Origin: Pseudogulbenkiania subflava DSM 22618
Lineage (GTDB): Bacteria > Pseudomonadota > Gammaproteobacteria > Burkholderiales > Chromobacteriaceae
Reading direction: 5' to 3'
DNA: 54,934 nucleotides
NCBI RefSeq assembly: GCF_900177275.1
Contig: NZ_FXAG01000013.1
Coordinates: forward strand, 1-54,934
In this document: positions 6,757 to 15,724 of the stretch, in pieces
Layout: each line of letters opens with the position of its first letter
Numbering within the stretch: position 1 is the first letter of the stretch
The notes under the pieces: model-generated
What the model was told of the DNA's origin: nothing
The model's input: the letters and a program-made list of their open reading frames with translations, nothing else
The model's database searches: none
Translations under genes and position numbers: made by a program

Positions 6757-8655
6757 GTGGGTACGTGTTTTCATAAATTAAATCGAACCGCTTTGACGAC
6801 AGCCTTCGCTGCCTGCATGGCTGTCATGGGATTGGGTGCGGCGCCCCCCGCCTTTGCCGCCGACCCTAGCGACCAAAGCATTTTTGAACTTGGGCCGGGC
6901 CAGAACTGCGACGAAGGAGGCCTGACCAACATTCTCGGTGACACGACATCCTGCAGCAGTGGAACCCCTTCGGCGGGTCCCGATTGGGCTGATCTTTTCG
7001 TCGTCAACCCCAATGGTACGGTTAGCACCGGCAACAATCTGTATGGCGGGGTTGTGGCCCGTTTCATCCAGGACCAGCCGGGTAACATCGCTGACCAAAC
7101 CACCTATACCAGCCAAGGTTCCGATACCAACTCACAGCATCCGACAGAGTGGACCTGGACTACCGCCAGCGTCCCGTCCAAGGATGACATCACCAACGCC
7201 TATGTCTACGAAAAAATCGTCAATGGACATAGGATGCTTTACGTTGGCGCCGAACGCGAAGTGCCTAACGGGGATTCTCACATCGACTTCGAGTTCTTCC
7301 AGAACAACGTCGGCCTGGACCATACCCCACCCTGCCCGGCCAATACGGTTTGTAAGTTTACGGGTTCGAATAAGGATGGCGACCTCCTCATCAGCATGGA
7401 CTTCACCAACGGTGGCGACTTCGCGGGTTTGTCCATTCGGGCGCGTCATGAAGGCGTGAAGAGCAAACAAGTGGATACCGTGCTCGGCAAGATCGCAACC
7501 GGGGATAACTACGACCTAATTGGGGTCGTGCCCGCTGGCTGCAACTTCGACCTCAACGGTGTCCATCGGGTATGCGCCTTCAGCAACGGAGGCACGATCG
7601 ATGGCGGACCTTGGGTCAACGTCGACGGCCAGGGAAATGAAATCTTTTCGTTGCAAAAGAACGCCTTCACCGAGTGGGGCATCGACCTGACCGCGCTGAA
7701 TCTCACCTCATCGTGCTTCCCGAGCGTTCTGGTGAAGACTCGCTCTTCGCAATCCATCACCGCCCAGCTGAAGGACTTTGCCCTCCGTGATTTCGAGAAT
7801 TGCAGCGCAGCGGTCAAAACGGCGATCCGGGATGGCTCCGAGAACGACATTACGGGCAGTACCAACATCGTTGGCGGCACCGTGATTCATGACAGCGTCG
7901 TTGTAACGGGCTCGCCGACAGGCGGAACGCCAACTGGCAAAGTCATCTTCTACCGCTGGGACAATAAAACCTGCTCTGGCACCCCTGCAACTACCAGCGC
8001 GGAAATTGACCTGACAGCAGGAGGCACGGACTCGAATGGCAATCCGACCGCTGTGGCGAATTCCGGTACGTACACAACCATACCGGGTCAGGATATCTCC
8101 TATTTCGCCAGCTACGGCGGCGGCGGGTTCTATCCGGCAGTACCGCTACCGAGCCCTGTTCCCTCAGCATCATGCGAACCGTTAGGAGTAACAACGCTGG
8201 CGAGCTCGGTATTCACCCGAATCCGTCAAGACAGCGCCTCCGGGGCAATCCTTAACAACACGGCAGTGAACACGGATGTCACTGGTGGCACCGTCCACAC
8301 GGTTGACGTCGCAACGGTGACGGCCACGGTTGGCAGCAGCGTGACGGCAGTTCTTGGCGATGCTCAATGTAGCAATCCAACCAGTGCAGTTCCGGGTAGC
8401 GTCACATTCAGCAAGTACACAACGGCCGATTGCTCTGCCTTGGAGACGCCAGCGGTGGAATACAAGTGCGTTGGAAGCACTACGTTTAACAACGGGACGG
8501 CTACAGCCACTGCGGTCTCCTCGACAAATGACCTTAGTGGCTCAGCGTTCCTGTGCTTGCGGGCGAAGTACAATGGCAATGCGGCCTATAACGCATCCGA
8601 CCTCTCGGATAAAGAGCCGTTGTGCGCCTTCCCGTTTGTACCGTTTACGCCGTAA
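6757..8655 (+). CDS. Large exported protein with Ig-like repeats, function unknown
   Basis: 632 residues from GTG 6757, chosen because AAGGAGG (6744-6750) lies 6 nt ahead; an in-frame ATG at 6736 sits in the hairpin loop with no binding site. A Sec signal peptide ends near residue 35 (PPAFA|AD). The N-terminal half (about 36-350) resembles a region found in secreted proteins of actinobacteria and others, with an NAYVYEK...LYVGAER segment and an SMDFTNGG segment. The second half has two bacterial Ig-like units (about 385-480 and 490-625), the first with the GTPTGKVIFYRW strand typical of such repeats. Many paired cysteines suggest disulfides. No sorting signal or membrane anchor is visible. 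It is a candidate substrate of the secretion system nearby, and distantly like the product of 12589-15627 in design. Confidence 0.75.
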   Translation: MGTCFHKLNRTALTTAFAACMAVMGLGAAPPAFAADPSDQSIFELGPGQNCDEGGLTNILGDTTSCSSGTPSAGPDWADLFVVNPNGTVSTGNNLYGGVVARFIQDQPGNIADQTTYTSQGSDTNSQHPTEWTWTTASVPSKDDITNAYVYEKIVNGHRMLYVGAEREVPNGDSHIDFEFFQNNVGLDHTPPCPANTVCKFTGSNKDGDLLISMDFTNGGDFAGLSIRARHEGVKSKQVDTVLGKIATGDNYDLIGVVPAGCNFDLNGVHRVCAFSNGGTIDGGPWVNVDGQGNEIFSLQKNAFTEWGIDLTALNLTSSCFPSVLVKTRSSQSITAQLKDFALRDFENCSAAVKTAIRDGSENDITGSTNIVGGTVIHDSVVVTGSPTGGTPTGKVIFYRWDNKTCSGTPATTSAEIDLTAGGTDSNGNPTAVANSGTYTTIPGQDISYFASYGGGGFYPAVPLPSPVPSASCEPLGVTTLASSVFTRIRQDSASGAILNNTAVNTDVTGGTVHTVDVATVTATVGSSVTAVLGDAQCSNPTSAVPGSVTFSKYTTADCSALETPAVEYKCVGSTTFNNGTATATAVSSTNDLSGSAFLCLRAKYNGNAAYNASDLSDKEPLCAFPFVPFTP

Positions 8656-8695
8656 GGCCGATGGGGATGCCGACAGTTTGAATCCGGCATGACAA

Positions 8696-8740
8696 AACAA
8701 CAGGGCGGCACGGGGAAACCCGTACCGCCCTGTTGTTGTT
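8696..8740. terminator. Bidirectional terminator between convergent genes
   Basis: A stem of 19 pairs with one mismatch (AACAACAGGGCGG...CCGCCCTGTTGTT, 8696-8737) closes on a GAAA tetraloop. It lies between the converging exported-protein gene and protease gene. The T content after the stem is interrupted (TTGTTGTT), so termination may be moderate. Confidence 0.75.
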
Positions 8741-8864
8741 CCATCGGACGTTATTTCAATCTTCTTTAACGCGGGCAGTCTTTTCCTACTTTACCGACAG
8801 TCAAGCCGCTCGCCAGGTGCGAGTTGAATAGCGGCGCGCAGAACGCAGCTATCCTTGCTTGGGA

Positions 8865-10751
8865 TCACTTGATGCGTCCCTTCCCCTTCGTACTGGTCGT
8901 CGTCGTGGTCGAGGAACCTACCGAATAGGTTGCCGAACCGCTGCCGCTATATGAAGTGCTGGTGCTATTAGTCGCCGTAGCCACGATACTGTAGGAGCCC
9001 GCCAAGGCCGTGGATGCGGAGGTCACCGTCAGCGTCGTCGAGCCCGTACCGCCCGGGCTGATGGTCAGCGCGCTACTGCCCAAGGTGCCGGTCCAGCCGG
9101 AAGGCAGGCTCGACTGCAGGTTGAAGGCCGACGCGGAGCAGGCGCTATTGTCGTTGTTAGCGACCGCCACGGTGTAAGTGACAGCGGTACCGGCAGCCAC
9201 CGAGGTGCTTTGCGAGGATGACAGCACCACGGATGGATTGGCCCTGGTGCACGTCGAAGTCGTGCTTCCACTACCCGACAGCGTCACGGTCACCCCAGCA
9301 TTGCTGCCATTTGCCCAGGCGGTACTAATGGTCACGCCAGCAGCAGGGTCGGAGAAGCTCTGACCCACGCCCAGGGCGGGATCCTGCGCATTGTATTCGA
9401 TGGTTGCCCGCGTCATGTCCAGCAGATAGCCACTGCCGCCGCCATTGTTCTCGGAATAGGCATGCACCACCACACCGCTCAGGATATTGCTACTGTTGAC
9501 GGAGGGGTAACTGCCGCTGATGGGCCCGCTGTCGAAGCCGATCGCCTGGCGAAACTCCACGTAGTACCACGTCTTGTAGCCATACGCGTCGAGGCCTTTG
9601 AAAATCTTGAGCGCCTTGGGGTTGGTGCCCGTGGGCTCGTAGGGATCGATCGTGTAGGTACCGCTGGTGGTGACAGTGGTGATGGGGGGCATGCCGCTGT
9701 TGTTCAGCCAGCCTAGCCGCTCTTTCTGGAAGGCGTTGAAGTGGGGGGCATTATATTGAGATGCCGCTCCCATGGTATCCAACGTGTCGCCGTACTGGAC
9801 CATCGTGCAAGCGGTATTGTTCGAAATGGGAAAGAGCACACCATTGCCGATGACGGAACCATTCGAGCAATACAGGCCATGGGAATGTTCGAGGCCCAAG
9901 TTATGCCCCAGTTCGTGAGCGATGACGTTCACGGAAAACAAGCCATTGATCCATGCTTCGTTGCCGCCCACCATCGATGCGCCGGCAAAACCACACGCCG
10001 CAATGTAGGGCGTGACATACACGTAGCGGGTGTACAAGGACAGATCGACCCCAGCCGCGGTGGCCGCCTGCTTGGCGTAGGTGGCAACCGACGCGGTATC
10101 GCAGGTCGACATGGTGCTGTTGAGCGGTAACGTATACCAGCCGACGGTGGTTCCGACGATGGTCGTCTGCTGATAGGAATTCTCGGTGTAGAAGCCGTTC
10201 ACCGTCCCCTGGCCAGAACCGAAGATCAGTGAATTTGCCCCGGACAGCGTGATGGGCTGCCCCGTATAGGAGTTGGTGTAATTGGTCGGCTGGTCCTGGA
10301 AGTTGGCCAAGATGACGAGCGTCTTCTGCTCACCCAGGGTATTCGGCATTGCCACCTGTGCAAGCACTTCGATACTGCCGCTGGTGCTGCCACTGGTGTC
10401 GAGGTAGACGAGGTTACTGCTCTTGACGCCCTTCACGCGCAGCTTGGTGCCGGTCCGATGCGGCGGCACCTTTCCCTTGAATTTCAGCTCGTAGCGGTCG
10501 CCCGATTCGGTTTTCAGGAAGTGGCGGGTGCGGCTCTTCTTGTTCTTGAAGTCATCCTCGTGCAGGACTTCCAACGTACCCTGGAGTTGGACGGACTGCG
10601 CCGCGGAAGGAGCTTGGGGGCTTTGGGACAAGCCGGAGGCGGATTGGGCAAAGCTGGGGGAGGCAAAAAAAAGCAGCGTCAGCCAGCAACACATCAGGAT
10701 GCTGTGCAGGCCGACGCGCTGGCCGGATAATCCCCCTGAATGGCGAAGCAT
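8865..10751 (-). CDS. Secreted gametolysin-like (M11-type) metzincin metalloprotease 1
   Basis: Zinc endopeptidase, 628 residues. Sec signal peptide ends near residue 35 (SFA|QS). A small beta-rich N-terminal domain (about 50-130) precedes a conserved ANFQDQP stretch and the catalytic domain (about 140-400), with the full metzincin zinc motif HELGHNLGLEH (279-289) and a probable Met-turn in DTMGAAS. After it comes a beta-rich region (about 400-500), a NEW3/CARDB-like Ig domain (about 505-610), and a basic tail STKGKGRIK. It is paralogous with the protease at 15725-17752, which has an extra C-terminal domain. Start ATG 10751 follows AAAGGAA by 4-5 nt. Likely substrate of the type II machine at 18305-27725. 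That is inference. Confidence 0.85.
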   Translation of the reverse strand: MLRHSGGLSGQRVGLHSILMCCWLTLLFFASPSFAQSASGLSQSPQAPSAAQSVQLQGTLEVLHEDDFKNKKSRTRHFLKTESGDRYELKFKGKVPPHRTGTKLRVKGVKSSNLVYLDTSGSTSGSIEVLAQVAMPNTLGEQKTLVILANFQDQPTNYTNSYTGQPITLSGANSLIFGSGQGTVNGFYTENSYQQTTIVGTTVGWYTLPLNSTMSTCDTASVATYAKQAATAAGVDLSLYTRYVYVTPYIAACGFAGASMVGGNEAWINGLFSVNVIAHELGHNLGLEHSHGLYCSNGSVIGNGVLFPISNNTACTMVQYGDTLDTMGAASQYNAPHFNAFQKERLGWLNNSGMPPITTVTTSGTYTIDPYEPTGTNPKALKIFKGLDAYGYKTWYYVEFRQAIGFDSGPISGSYPSVNSSNILSGVVVHAYSENNGGGSGYLLDMTRATIEYNAQDPALGVGQSFSDPAAGVTISTAWANGSNAGVTVTLSGSGSTTSTCTRANPSVVLSSSQSTSVAAGTAVTYTVAVANNDNSACSASAFNLQSSLPSGWTGTLGSSALTISPGGTGSTTLTVTSASTALAGSYSIVATATNSTSTSYSGSGSATYSVGSSTTTTTSTKGKGRIK

Positions 10752-10755
10752 GAGA

Positions 10756-10776
10756 TTCCTTTCTTCATAAAAGGAA
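10756..10776 (-). promoter_or_regulatory. Hairpin covering the ribosome binding site of protease 1
   Basis: On the minus strand TTCCTTT (10770-10776) can pair perfectly over 7 bases with AAAGGAA (10756-10762), the Shine-Dalgarno of the protease, across a 7-nt loop. The protease 2 gene has a closely related ribosome-binding-site context (17755-17780) with a weaker version of the same pairing. Confidence 0.5.
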
Positions 10777-10778
10777 AC

Positions 10779-11225
10779 CCCACCGCAACCTAACCGGTCA
10801 TTTCGCCAAGGCTATCAGGATAAAAAAATGCCCCTATCGCAATAACAATAAACCCTTTTTTGTTTTGCCATTTTTATTATCTTGATAACCATTTATTGTT
10901 TTTGGTAGCCAATAACCTGCCACGAAAAGGCGCTCTTGTCTTCGGCGCCGTCTGCGGTGGATGTTTCCTATGTTTGCTTAACATTGGCAGGCTCACTATA
11001 CACCGCCAGCCACAAATGGCAATCGACTATCCGGCAAGGTGAAAAAACAAGACATTTGAATGGAACAAAACACAAAAAGAACAAAAAGTCATAGCACTAG
11101 CAAGCAATCTGGCCACGATCCACGAAATCAGTAATACCAAAGCCGTATCTATGCAGCAATATATATTTATTTAACATAAAATAATACAAATAAAAAAGCC
11201 GTACAAAAACCATCAGACACGAAAG
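10779..11225. other. AT-rich intergenic region upstream of protease 1
   Basis: About 450 bases without a credible gene between dsbC and protease 1, both on the minus strand. It is much richer in A and T than its surroundings. It holds a candidate minus-strand promoter, TTGCCA (about 11017-11022) with 16 bases to TATAGT (10995-11000). The motif GTGTATAGTGAG around this -10 recurs upstream of protease 2 (18038-18050). From there the leader would be about 235 nt. Short open frames here have no binding sites or family likeness. Confidence 0.45.
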
Positions 11226-11252
11226 AAAAAACCCCTTGGGAAACCAAGGGGC
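11226..11252 (-). terminator. Terminator of dsbC
   Basis: Stem CCCCTTGG/CCAAGGGG closed by a TTTC loop on the minus strand, followed by six T. It lies 26 nt after the dsbC stop codon. Confidence 0.9.
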
Positions 11253-11277
11253 TAGTGGGTGGGAAATCTGGGCTGGT

Positions 11278-12000
11278 TTATTGCTTGGCGACGTTCTCGC
11301 CCAGCAATTGTTCAATCCTCTCTGCCGGAACGGCACCAGCGATACGGGTGCCGTTTTCAAAAATCAGGGTTGGGGTGCCGTTAATGCGGCGCGAGCGGCC
11401 GAATTCGGCCAGTTTCTCGACCGGATTGTCACACTCCCCTTTGCCTTCAGGAACGATGCCACCCTGCATGGCGCCCTGCCAGGCCTTTGCGCGATCCGGC
11501 GCGCACCATATCTTCATGGATTTGGCGGTGGAGCCCGGGTGCAGTTGCTCCAGCGGGTAGAGGAAAACGTAGAGCGTCACGTCGTCGACCTTGCGCAGCT
11601 CGGTCTCGAGCTGTTTGCAGAAGGGGCAATCCGGGTCTTCGAAGATCGCCAGCTTGCGTGTGCCGTTGCCTTTCACGATCTTGATGGCCTGATCGAAAGG
11701 CAGTTTGTCGAAGGGCATCTCTGTCAGCTTCTTCAGCCGCTCGGCGGTCAGGTTCTGCCGGGTCTTGGCGTTGACCAGGCTGCCCTGTATGACGTAATTG
11801 ACCCCTTCATCGGCATAGAGCACCTGCCCCCCCACAAAAATCTCATACAGCCCCGAGAGGGACTCTTTCGTTACCGACTCTGCCTTGGCTCCTGGAAAGC
11901 GCTGTTCGAATAACGATTTGACTGATTTTTCATCGGCCCAGGCTCCATTTGCCAACCATACCATCGCAATGACCGCGCCCAGCAATAAGTGTTTCTTCAT
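11278..12000 (-). CDS. dsbC: Thiol:disulfide interchange protein DsbC
   Basis: Periplasmic disulfide isomerase that reshuffles wrong disulfides, kept reduced by DsbD. 240 residues: signal peptide ending GAWA (about residue 22), N-terminal dimerisation domain (about 24-80), linker helix, and a thioredoxin fold with active-site CPFC (125-128) and the cis-proline loop NGTPTLIF. A second cysteine pair (WCAP and GECD) matches the structural disulfide of DsbC. It sits among genes for cysteine-containing exported proteins, so a role in folding them before type II secretion is plausible. It has its own terminator, and a divergent promoter region shared with the gene at 12589. Confidence 0.95.
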   Translation of the reverse strand: MKKHLLLGAVIAMVWLANGAWADEKSVKSLFEQRFPGAKAESVTKESLSGLYEIFVGGQVLYADEGVNYVIQGSLVNAKTRQNLTAERLKKLTEMPFDKLPFDQAIKIVKGNGTRKLAIFEDPDCPFCKQLETELRKVDDVTLYVFLYPLEQLHPGSTAKSMKIWCAPDRAKAWQGAMQGGIVPEGKGECDNPVEKLAEFGRSRRINGTPTLIFENGTRIAGAVPAERIEQLLGENVAKQ

Positions 12001-12523
12001 GACCCTCTTTCCCTTTTTTCTGTCCGGAAATACGGAATAAGTAAAATTAGATATAGTTCAAGGAGGGAAATGATGCACAGGATTCATCATGCCGATAACC
12101 CGGTTGATCGGAAAAACCGGGCACAAACGGGTGAGGGTTGCCGAGCGACATTGCCTTTGACATAACTAGCGATCAAGCAGCCGTCTTTTCGCCGGCCACC
12201 CCGCTCGCAATTTTGTATTATCTCCAAACAAAAAACATCCCATCAGCAGCGCGGATATTCATATATATGGATGTTTATTTCCGAGAGTTGCCAACATTAT
12301 ATTTTAAACATGACGTTGAATCTTTCGAAACCATGCCCTAATATTTATTGTGTATCTTTCTCTTACGCTGGAGGCAACCCTATCGGTATACACATTTGCG
12401 CCCGCCAATTAAGCCTATGCCGATCCGTCCATTGAGCAGAACAACCTGCTGAGTGCAGGATGAGCCAATAAGGACATAAGAAGTAACAGCAATAAAACAT
12501 CCTGGCGATATTGTCGCTGGCCG
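12001..12523. other. Divergent intergenic region between dsbC and the exported protein gene
   Basis: About 520 bases, AT-rich in its middle (about 12190-12360). It must hold promoters for dsbC (leftward) and the gene at 12589 (rightward), but no sigma-70 pair is strong enough to call. It contains one possible small gene (12070-12165). Longer open frames here (12138-12341 plus, 12363-12710 minus) lack binding sites, and the latter runs across the conserved leader and signal-peptide region. Confidence 0.5.
12070..12165 (+). CDS. Possible 31-residue small protein, unknown
   Basis: AAGGAGG (12060-12066) stands 3 nt before ATG 12070 and 6 nt before ATG 12073, as good a binding site as any in the window. 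The frame encodes about 31 residues beginning MMHRIHHADN and ends at TAA 12163-12165. The peptide is polar and basic, with no membrane segment or signal peptide. No homologue is recognised. It may be real, a leader peptide, or a chance purine run. Confidence 0.25.
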   Translation: MMHRIHHADNPVDRKNRAQTGEGCRATLPLT

Positions 12524-12582
12524 TGGGGGAATCAAGCGTGCGATTCCTTGGCAGGAACCGCCTTTGAGCAATCAGAGGAGGT
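12524..12582 (+). promoter_or_regulatory. Structured 5' leader that sequesters the ribosome binding site (copy B)
   Basis: Second copy of the element at 6691-6752. GGAATC (12528-12533) pairs with GATTCC (12542-12547) across AAGCGTGC, sharing GCGTGC with copy A. ACCGCCTTTGA (12557-12567) pairs with TCAGAGGAGGT (12572-12582) across GCAA, with the same G-A mismatch and one T-A replaced by T-G. The Shine-Dalgarno GAGGAGG is inside the stem, 7 nt before the start at 12589. The loop of hairpin two differs fully between the copies while the arms are kept, which is the pattern of a conserved RNA structure. Confidence 0.7.
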
Positions 12583-12588
12583 ATGGAA

Positions 12589-15500
12589 ATGGACTCCAAT
12601 TGTTTCGGGAGACGCCGGAAAGCTCCCAGAACGCACTCATCCGCCACGGCGATGACGCCGGGCGGCGACAAACGACCTTTACTAACATTTTTCCGATTAC
12701 TACTCACCACCTTGCTTCTAGTTCTCGGCGCAAGCCCTGCGTTTGCTACCGATCCGAGTCATGTCAATTTCACACTGGAAGGCTGCCGCAATGACGGGTC
12801 GATCACCTTCCCGGTCGGAGGCCCTTTTGTTTGCCCTGATGCGGCCTATACCACGGGCAACCTTGGCAAGGGCTGGAATGAGCTGGACCTGGTTCCCCAC
12901 CGTGTAACAGCGGCAGCGGGCAATTCGGCACCATCAAACCAGATCTATACCATTGCCGTAGTGGCCGACAACTTGAGCGGAACCGCCCCCGGCTATGACG
13001 TCGTTTCAGTCCCCGTGCTGAACACCTCCTTGTCTAGCGGTTCGTGCACGGCCCCCACCGTTGGCGCCCAGACGAATATGACGCCAGGCTTGGGGGGGCT
13101 TGACCAATCCATCTTCCGCCTAGTAACCATCACGCAGGCCAAGAATACGACCTGTGTGTATGACTACTATGAGCGGCTTGCACTGGGCTCGCATTTGTTC
13201 CCGGGATCGTCGCTTCACTCGAACCTCGCACTCCCAACCGGAGCATCCACTGTTGATTGCTCTGGGCTTGGCTGCCGCGATGTTTCCATTCCGGTCAAGG
13301 AAATCCTGCCGCAGGAACTGCGCAAGGACATGTCGGCGAAGCAGGACACCGACTTCACCTGGAACATCACCAAGGAAGCCAACCCGACCAAGGTATCGTT
13401 CGGCAACGTCTGCTCCAAGGACTTCTCCGACCAGAAACCGGTCGAGATCACCATCACCTGGACCAAGTCGGCGGCCATACCCGGTGTCGTCACCGTCACG
13501 ACCAACGTGTACGCCAAGAACCCGGCGTCGCGCACCATTACCGTGAACGTGACCGACAAGATCTACAAGGGAACGACGCAGGCAAACTTGCTCGACACGG
13601 CTAACTCCGGCGACAAGGATGTGCCGGCCGCCACCGAGCTGCTGGTGCTGACGCATACCAAGGTGCTGTTGGCAGAAGACGGCAGCGATGGCTCTCTCAA
13701 TGACGTCGCCACCGCTACCTACATCGACAAGGCTACCGGCATCGCAGTGCCTGGCAACACCGAAGCCAAGGCCAGCGCGACCATCGGCACCGGCACGACG
13801 ACCAACGCAACGGCTGTCATCACTGATACCGAGTCGATCAGCGGCAACTTCCTGAAGTTCTCGGTTGACAGCCTCGGCGGCAGCGTATCGGGTAGCTTCA
13901 ATCCGGCCTACACTCTCGGGACTCAGACCACCGGCCCGGTCGGCTGGACCTCCGGCGAGCAGAGCACGAGCGGCTCCGTGGTGTTCAACAAGACCATCCA
14001 TCTGGCAGGTCAGAAGATCACCTCGGGCACCTTGACCGACACCGCGACGCTGACGCCGAAGGATGGCACCGCTCAGGTTTCGGGACCGGTCAATGTCACG
14101 ATCAACTCCGACGCGTCGGCTGAGCTGACGATCAAGAAATCGATCGATGCAGAGGCCATGTCGTTCCTGGGCACCGGTGAAAAGTATGTCATCAAGTTCA
14201 CCATCACCCGCCTCGGTGACGCCAGCTACAAGGCAGAGAAGGAACTCACCTTCAATCCGGGTGACGCCTCGCCGAAATCGGTCGTTCTGGATAGCCTAGT
14301 GCCTGACACCTACCTGGTCACTGAAGAAGCCCTCTTCGTCAATGCCAGCAACGTCAGCACGTCCGGCGTCATTGCCGATCCGAGCGGTAGCCAGCGGACG
14401 GTGAACCTTAATGTGGTGGACAGCTCGCCAACCTGCACAGGGACGGCGGAGTTCAACAACAAGCGGGCGTTTGGACCGGCTACGGCCCAGGTTCAGAAGA
14501 TCACCGACCCGACCCAGCAATCTGGTGATGATGGCTACGCATGGACCTTTACCCTGACCGGCCCGGGAACCGGCTCTGGCGTCACGGCGGTAGCCAATGC
14601 TGGACAAGGGTATGTGACGTTCCAAGTCGGCGGCGGTCAACCGTTCTCGCTTTCGGAAGGAAGCTATACCGTCACGGAAACCACCAAGGCAGATTGGGAC
14701 TTGAATAGTGTCAACGGTGACACGACCCTCAAGACCTGCACCTTCACGGTGGATTACCCGGCCGATGCGAGCAAGGTGTTCTCTTGCACCTTCAAGAACA
14801 TCAAGCGCGCCCAGGTCCAGGTGATCAAGACCTTCCAGGGTCTTCCGATCACGGGTAGCGAGGCCTTTACCTTCAGCCTGCGTACCGGCGCATCCGCTTC
14901 GTCGGATGGCACCAAGCTGCAAACCCTGGTGGCCAGTTCGCTCAATGGCGGCACCATCGCCTTCGACAAGGTGGTCCCGGGTACCTACCAGCTGTGTGAA
15001 GAAGGCGTATTGCCGGGATGGACGGCAACCTTGGCCTCTCTGCCTGGCGCGTTCTTCCCGCCCAATGGCGGCGACAACAGCACCGTCTGCGTCGGCTTCA
15101 CTCTCAATGCGGGTGATTTCAAGCAGATCACCCTGGACAATGCTCCGCCTCCGGGAGGCAATGCGCGGACCATCGGCTACTGGAAGAACTGGTCGTCTTG
15201 CAAGCAAAGCAATGGCAAGCAAGCCCCGGTTCTCGACCAGACCATGGCCAGTGCCGAGCCGACCGGCATCCAGGTAGACAGCTTCTATCTGCATGGCAGC
15301 GTGGCAACGCCGAATACGGCGCCGGATTGCAGCAAGGCAGTCAGCTTGCTCAACAAGTCCACGTTCTCCGGCACGAAGAAAGCCAGCGACCCGCTGTTCA
15401 ACATGACGGCGCAACTGGTGGGTGCCGAACTGAACTACGCGGCGGGAGCGGCCAAGTGTGCGAAGGTCACCGATGCCATCAAGCAAGCCAACGATCTCTT

Positions 15501-15627
15501 GACCAAGTACCAGTTCACTGGGAACAGTTACACCGGCAAGCTGAGTGCAGCGGATGCCAGCCTGGCGAACAGCCTGGCCACGCGTCTGGACAACTACAAC
15601 AACAACCTACCGAGTGCCTGCCAGTAA
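12589..15627 (+). CDS. Large exported protein with prealbumin-like (SpaA-type) domains, function unknown
   Basis: 1012 residues from ATG 12589, 7 nt after GGAGG; the ATG two codons upstream is only 1 nt from it. A long basic n-region precedes a hydrophobic core and signal cleavage at PAFA|TD (about residue 52). A cysteine-containing N-terminal region runs to about 235, then beta-rich domains (about 240-510) and at least three prealbumin/SpaA-like units (about 510-630, 630-740, 745-850), with strands such as SYTVTETTKADWDL and GTYQLCEEGVLPGW. A C-terminal domain (about 855-1012) opens with RTIGYWKNW, a motif seen at the C-terminus of many bacterial surface proteins. No anchor or sorting motif is visible. 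Probable secreted or surface adhesin-like protein; export by the nearby type II machine is inference. Confidence 0.8.
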   Translation: MDSNCFGRRRKAPRTHSSATAMTPGGDKRPLLTFFRLLLTTLLLVLGASPAFATDPSHVNFTLEGCRNDGSITFPVGGPFVCPDAAYTTGNLGKGWNELDLVPHRVTAAAGNSAPSNQIYTIAVVADNLSGTAPGYDVVSVPVLNTSLSSGSCTAPTVGAQTNMTPGLGGLDQSIFRLVTITQAKNTTCVYDYYERLALGSHLFPGSSLHSNLALPTGASTVDCSGLGCRDVSIPVKEILPQELRKDMSAKQDTDFTWNITKEANPTKVSFGNVCSKDFSDQKPVEITITWTKSAAIPGVVTVTTNVYAKNPASRTITVNVTDKIYKGTTQANLLDTANSGDKDVPAATELLVLTHTKVLLAEDGSDGSLNDVATATYIDKATGIAVPGNTEAKASATIGTGTTTNATAVITDTESISGNFLKFSVDSLGGSVSGSFNPAYTLGTQTTGPVGWTSGEQSTSGSVVFNKTIHLAGQKITSGTLTDTATLTPKDGTAQVSGPVNVTINSDASAELTIKKSIDAEAMSFLGTGEKYVIKFTITRLGDASYKAEKELTFNPGDASPKSVVLDSLVPDTYLVTEEALFVNASNVSTSGVIADPSGSQRTVNLNVVDSSPTCTGTAEFNNKRAFGPATAQVQKITDPTQQSGDDGYAWTFTLTGPGTGSGVTAVANAGQGYVTFQVGGGQPFSLSEGSYTVTETTKADWDLNSVNGDTTLKTCTFTVDYPADASKVFSCTFKNIKRAQVQVIKTFQGLPITGSEAFTFSLRTGASASSDGTKLQTLVASSLNGGTIAFDKVVPGTYQLCEEGVLPGWTATLASLPGAFFPPNGGDNSTVCVGFTLNAGDFKQITLDNAPPPGGNARTIGYWKNWSSCKQSNGKQAPVLDQTMASAEPTGIQVDSFYLHGSVATPNTAPDCSKAVSLLNKSTFSGTKKASDPLFNMTAQLVGAELNYAAGAAKCAKVTDAIKQANDLLTKYQFTGNSYTGKLSAADASLANSLATRLDNYNNNLPSACQ

Positions 15628-15644
15628 TCAGGGCGGCATGATGG

Positions 15645-15674
15645 AAAAAGCCCGGCTTTCGAGCCGGGCTTTTT
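15645..15674. terminator. Strong bidirectional terminator
   Basis: A perfect 13-bp stem (AAAAAGCCCGGCT/AGCCGGGCTTTTT) with a TTCG loop lies between the converging exported-protein and protease 2 genes. A and T runs flank both sides, so it should work in both directions. Confidence 0.92.
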
Positions 15675-15724
15675 GTTGACAGGACAAGCCAGGAGCCCCC
15701 GGCTGTCGACTGATGACTTGGCCG

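Noticed and set aside
12363..12710. 115-residue minus-strand open frame upstream of the gene at 12589
   Set aside because: It lies antisense across the conserved leader and the signal-peptide region, with no binding site or family motif.
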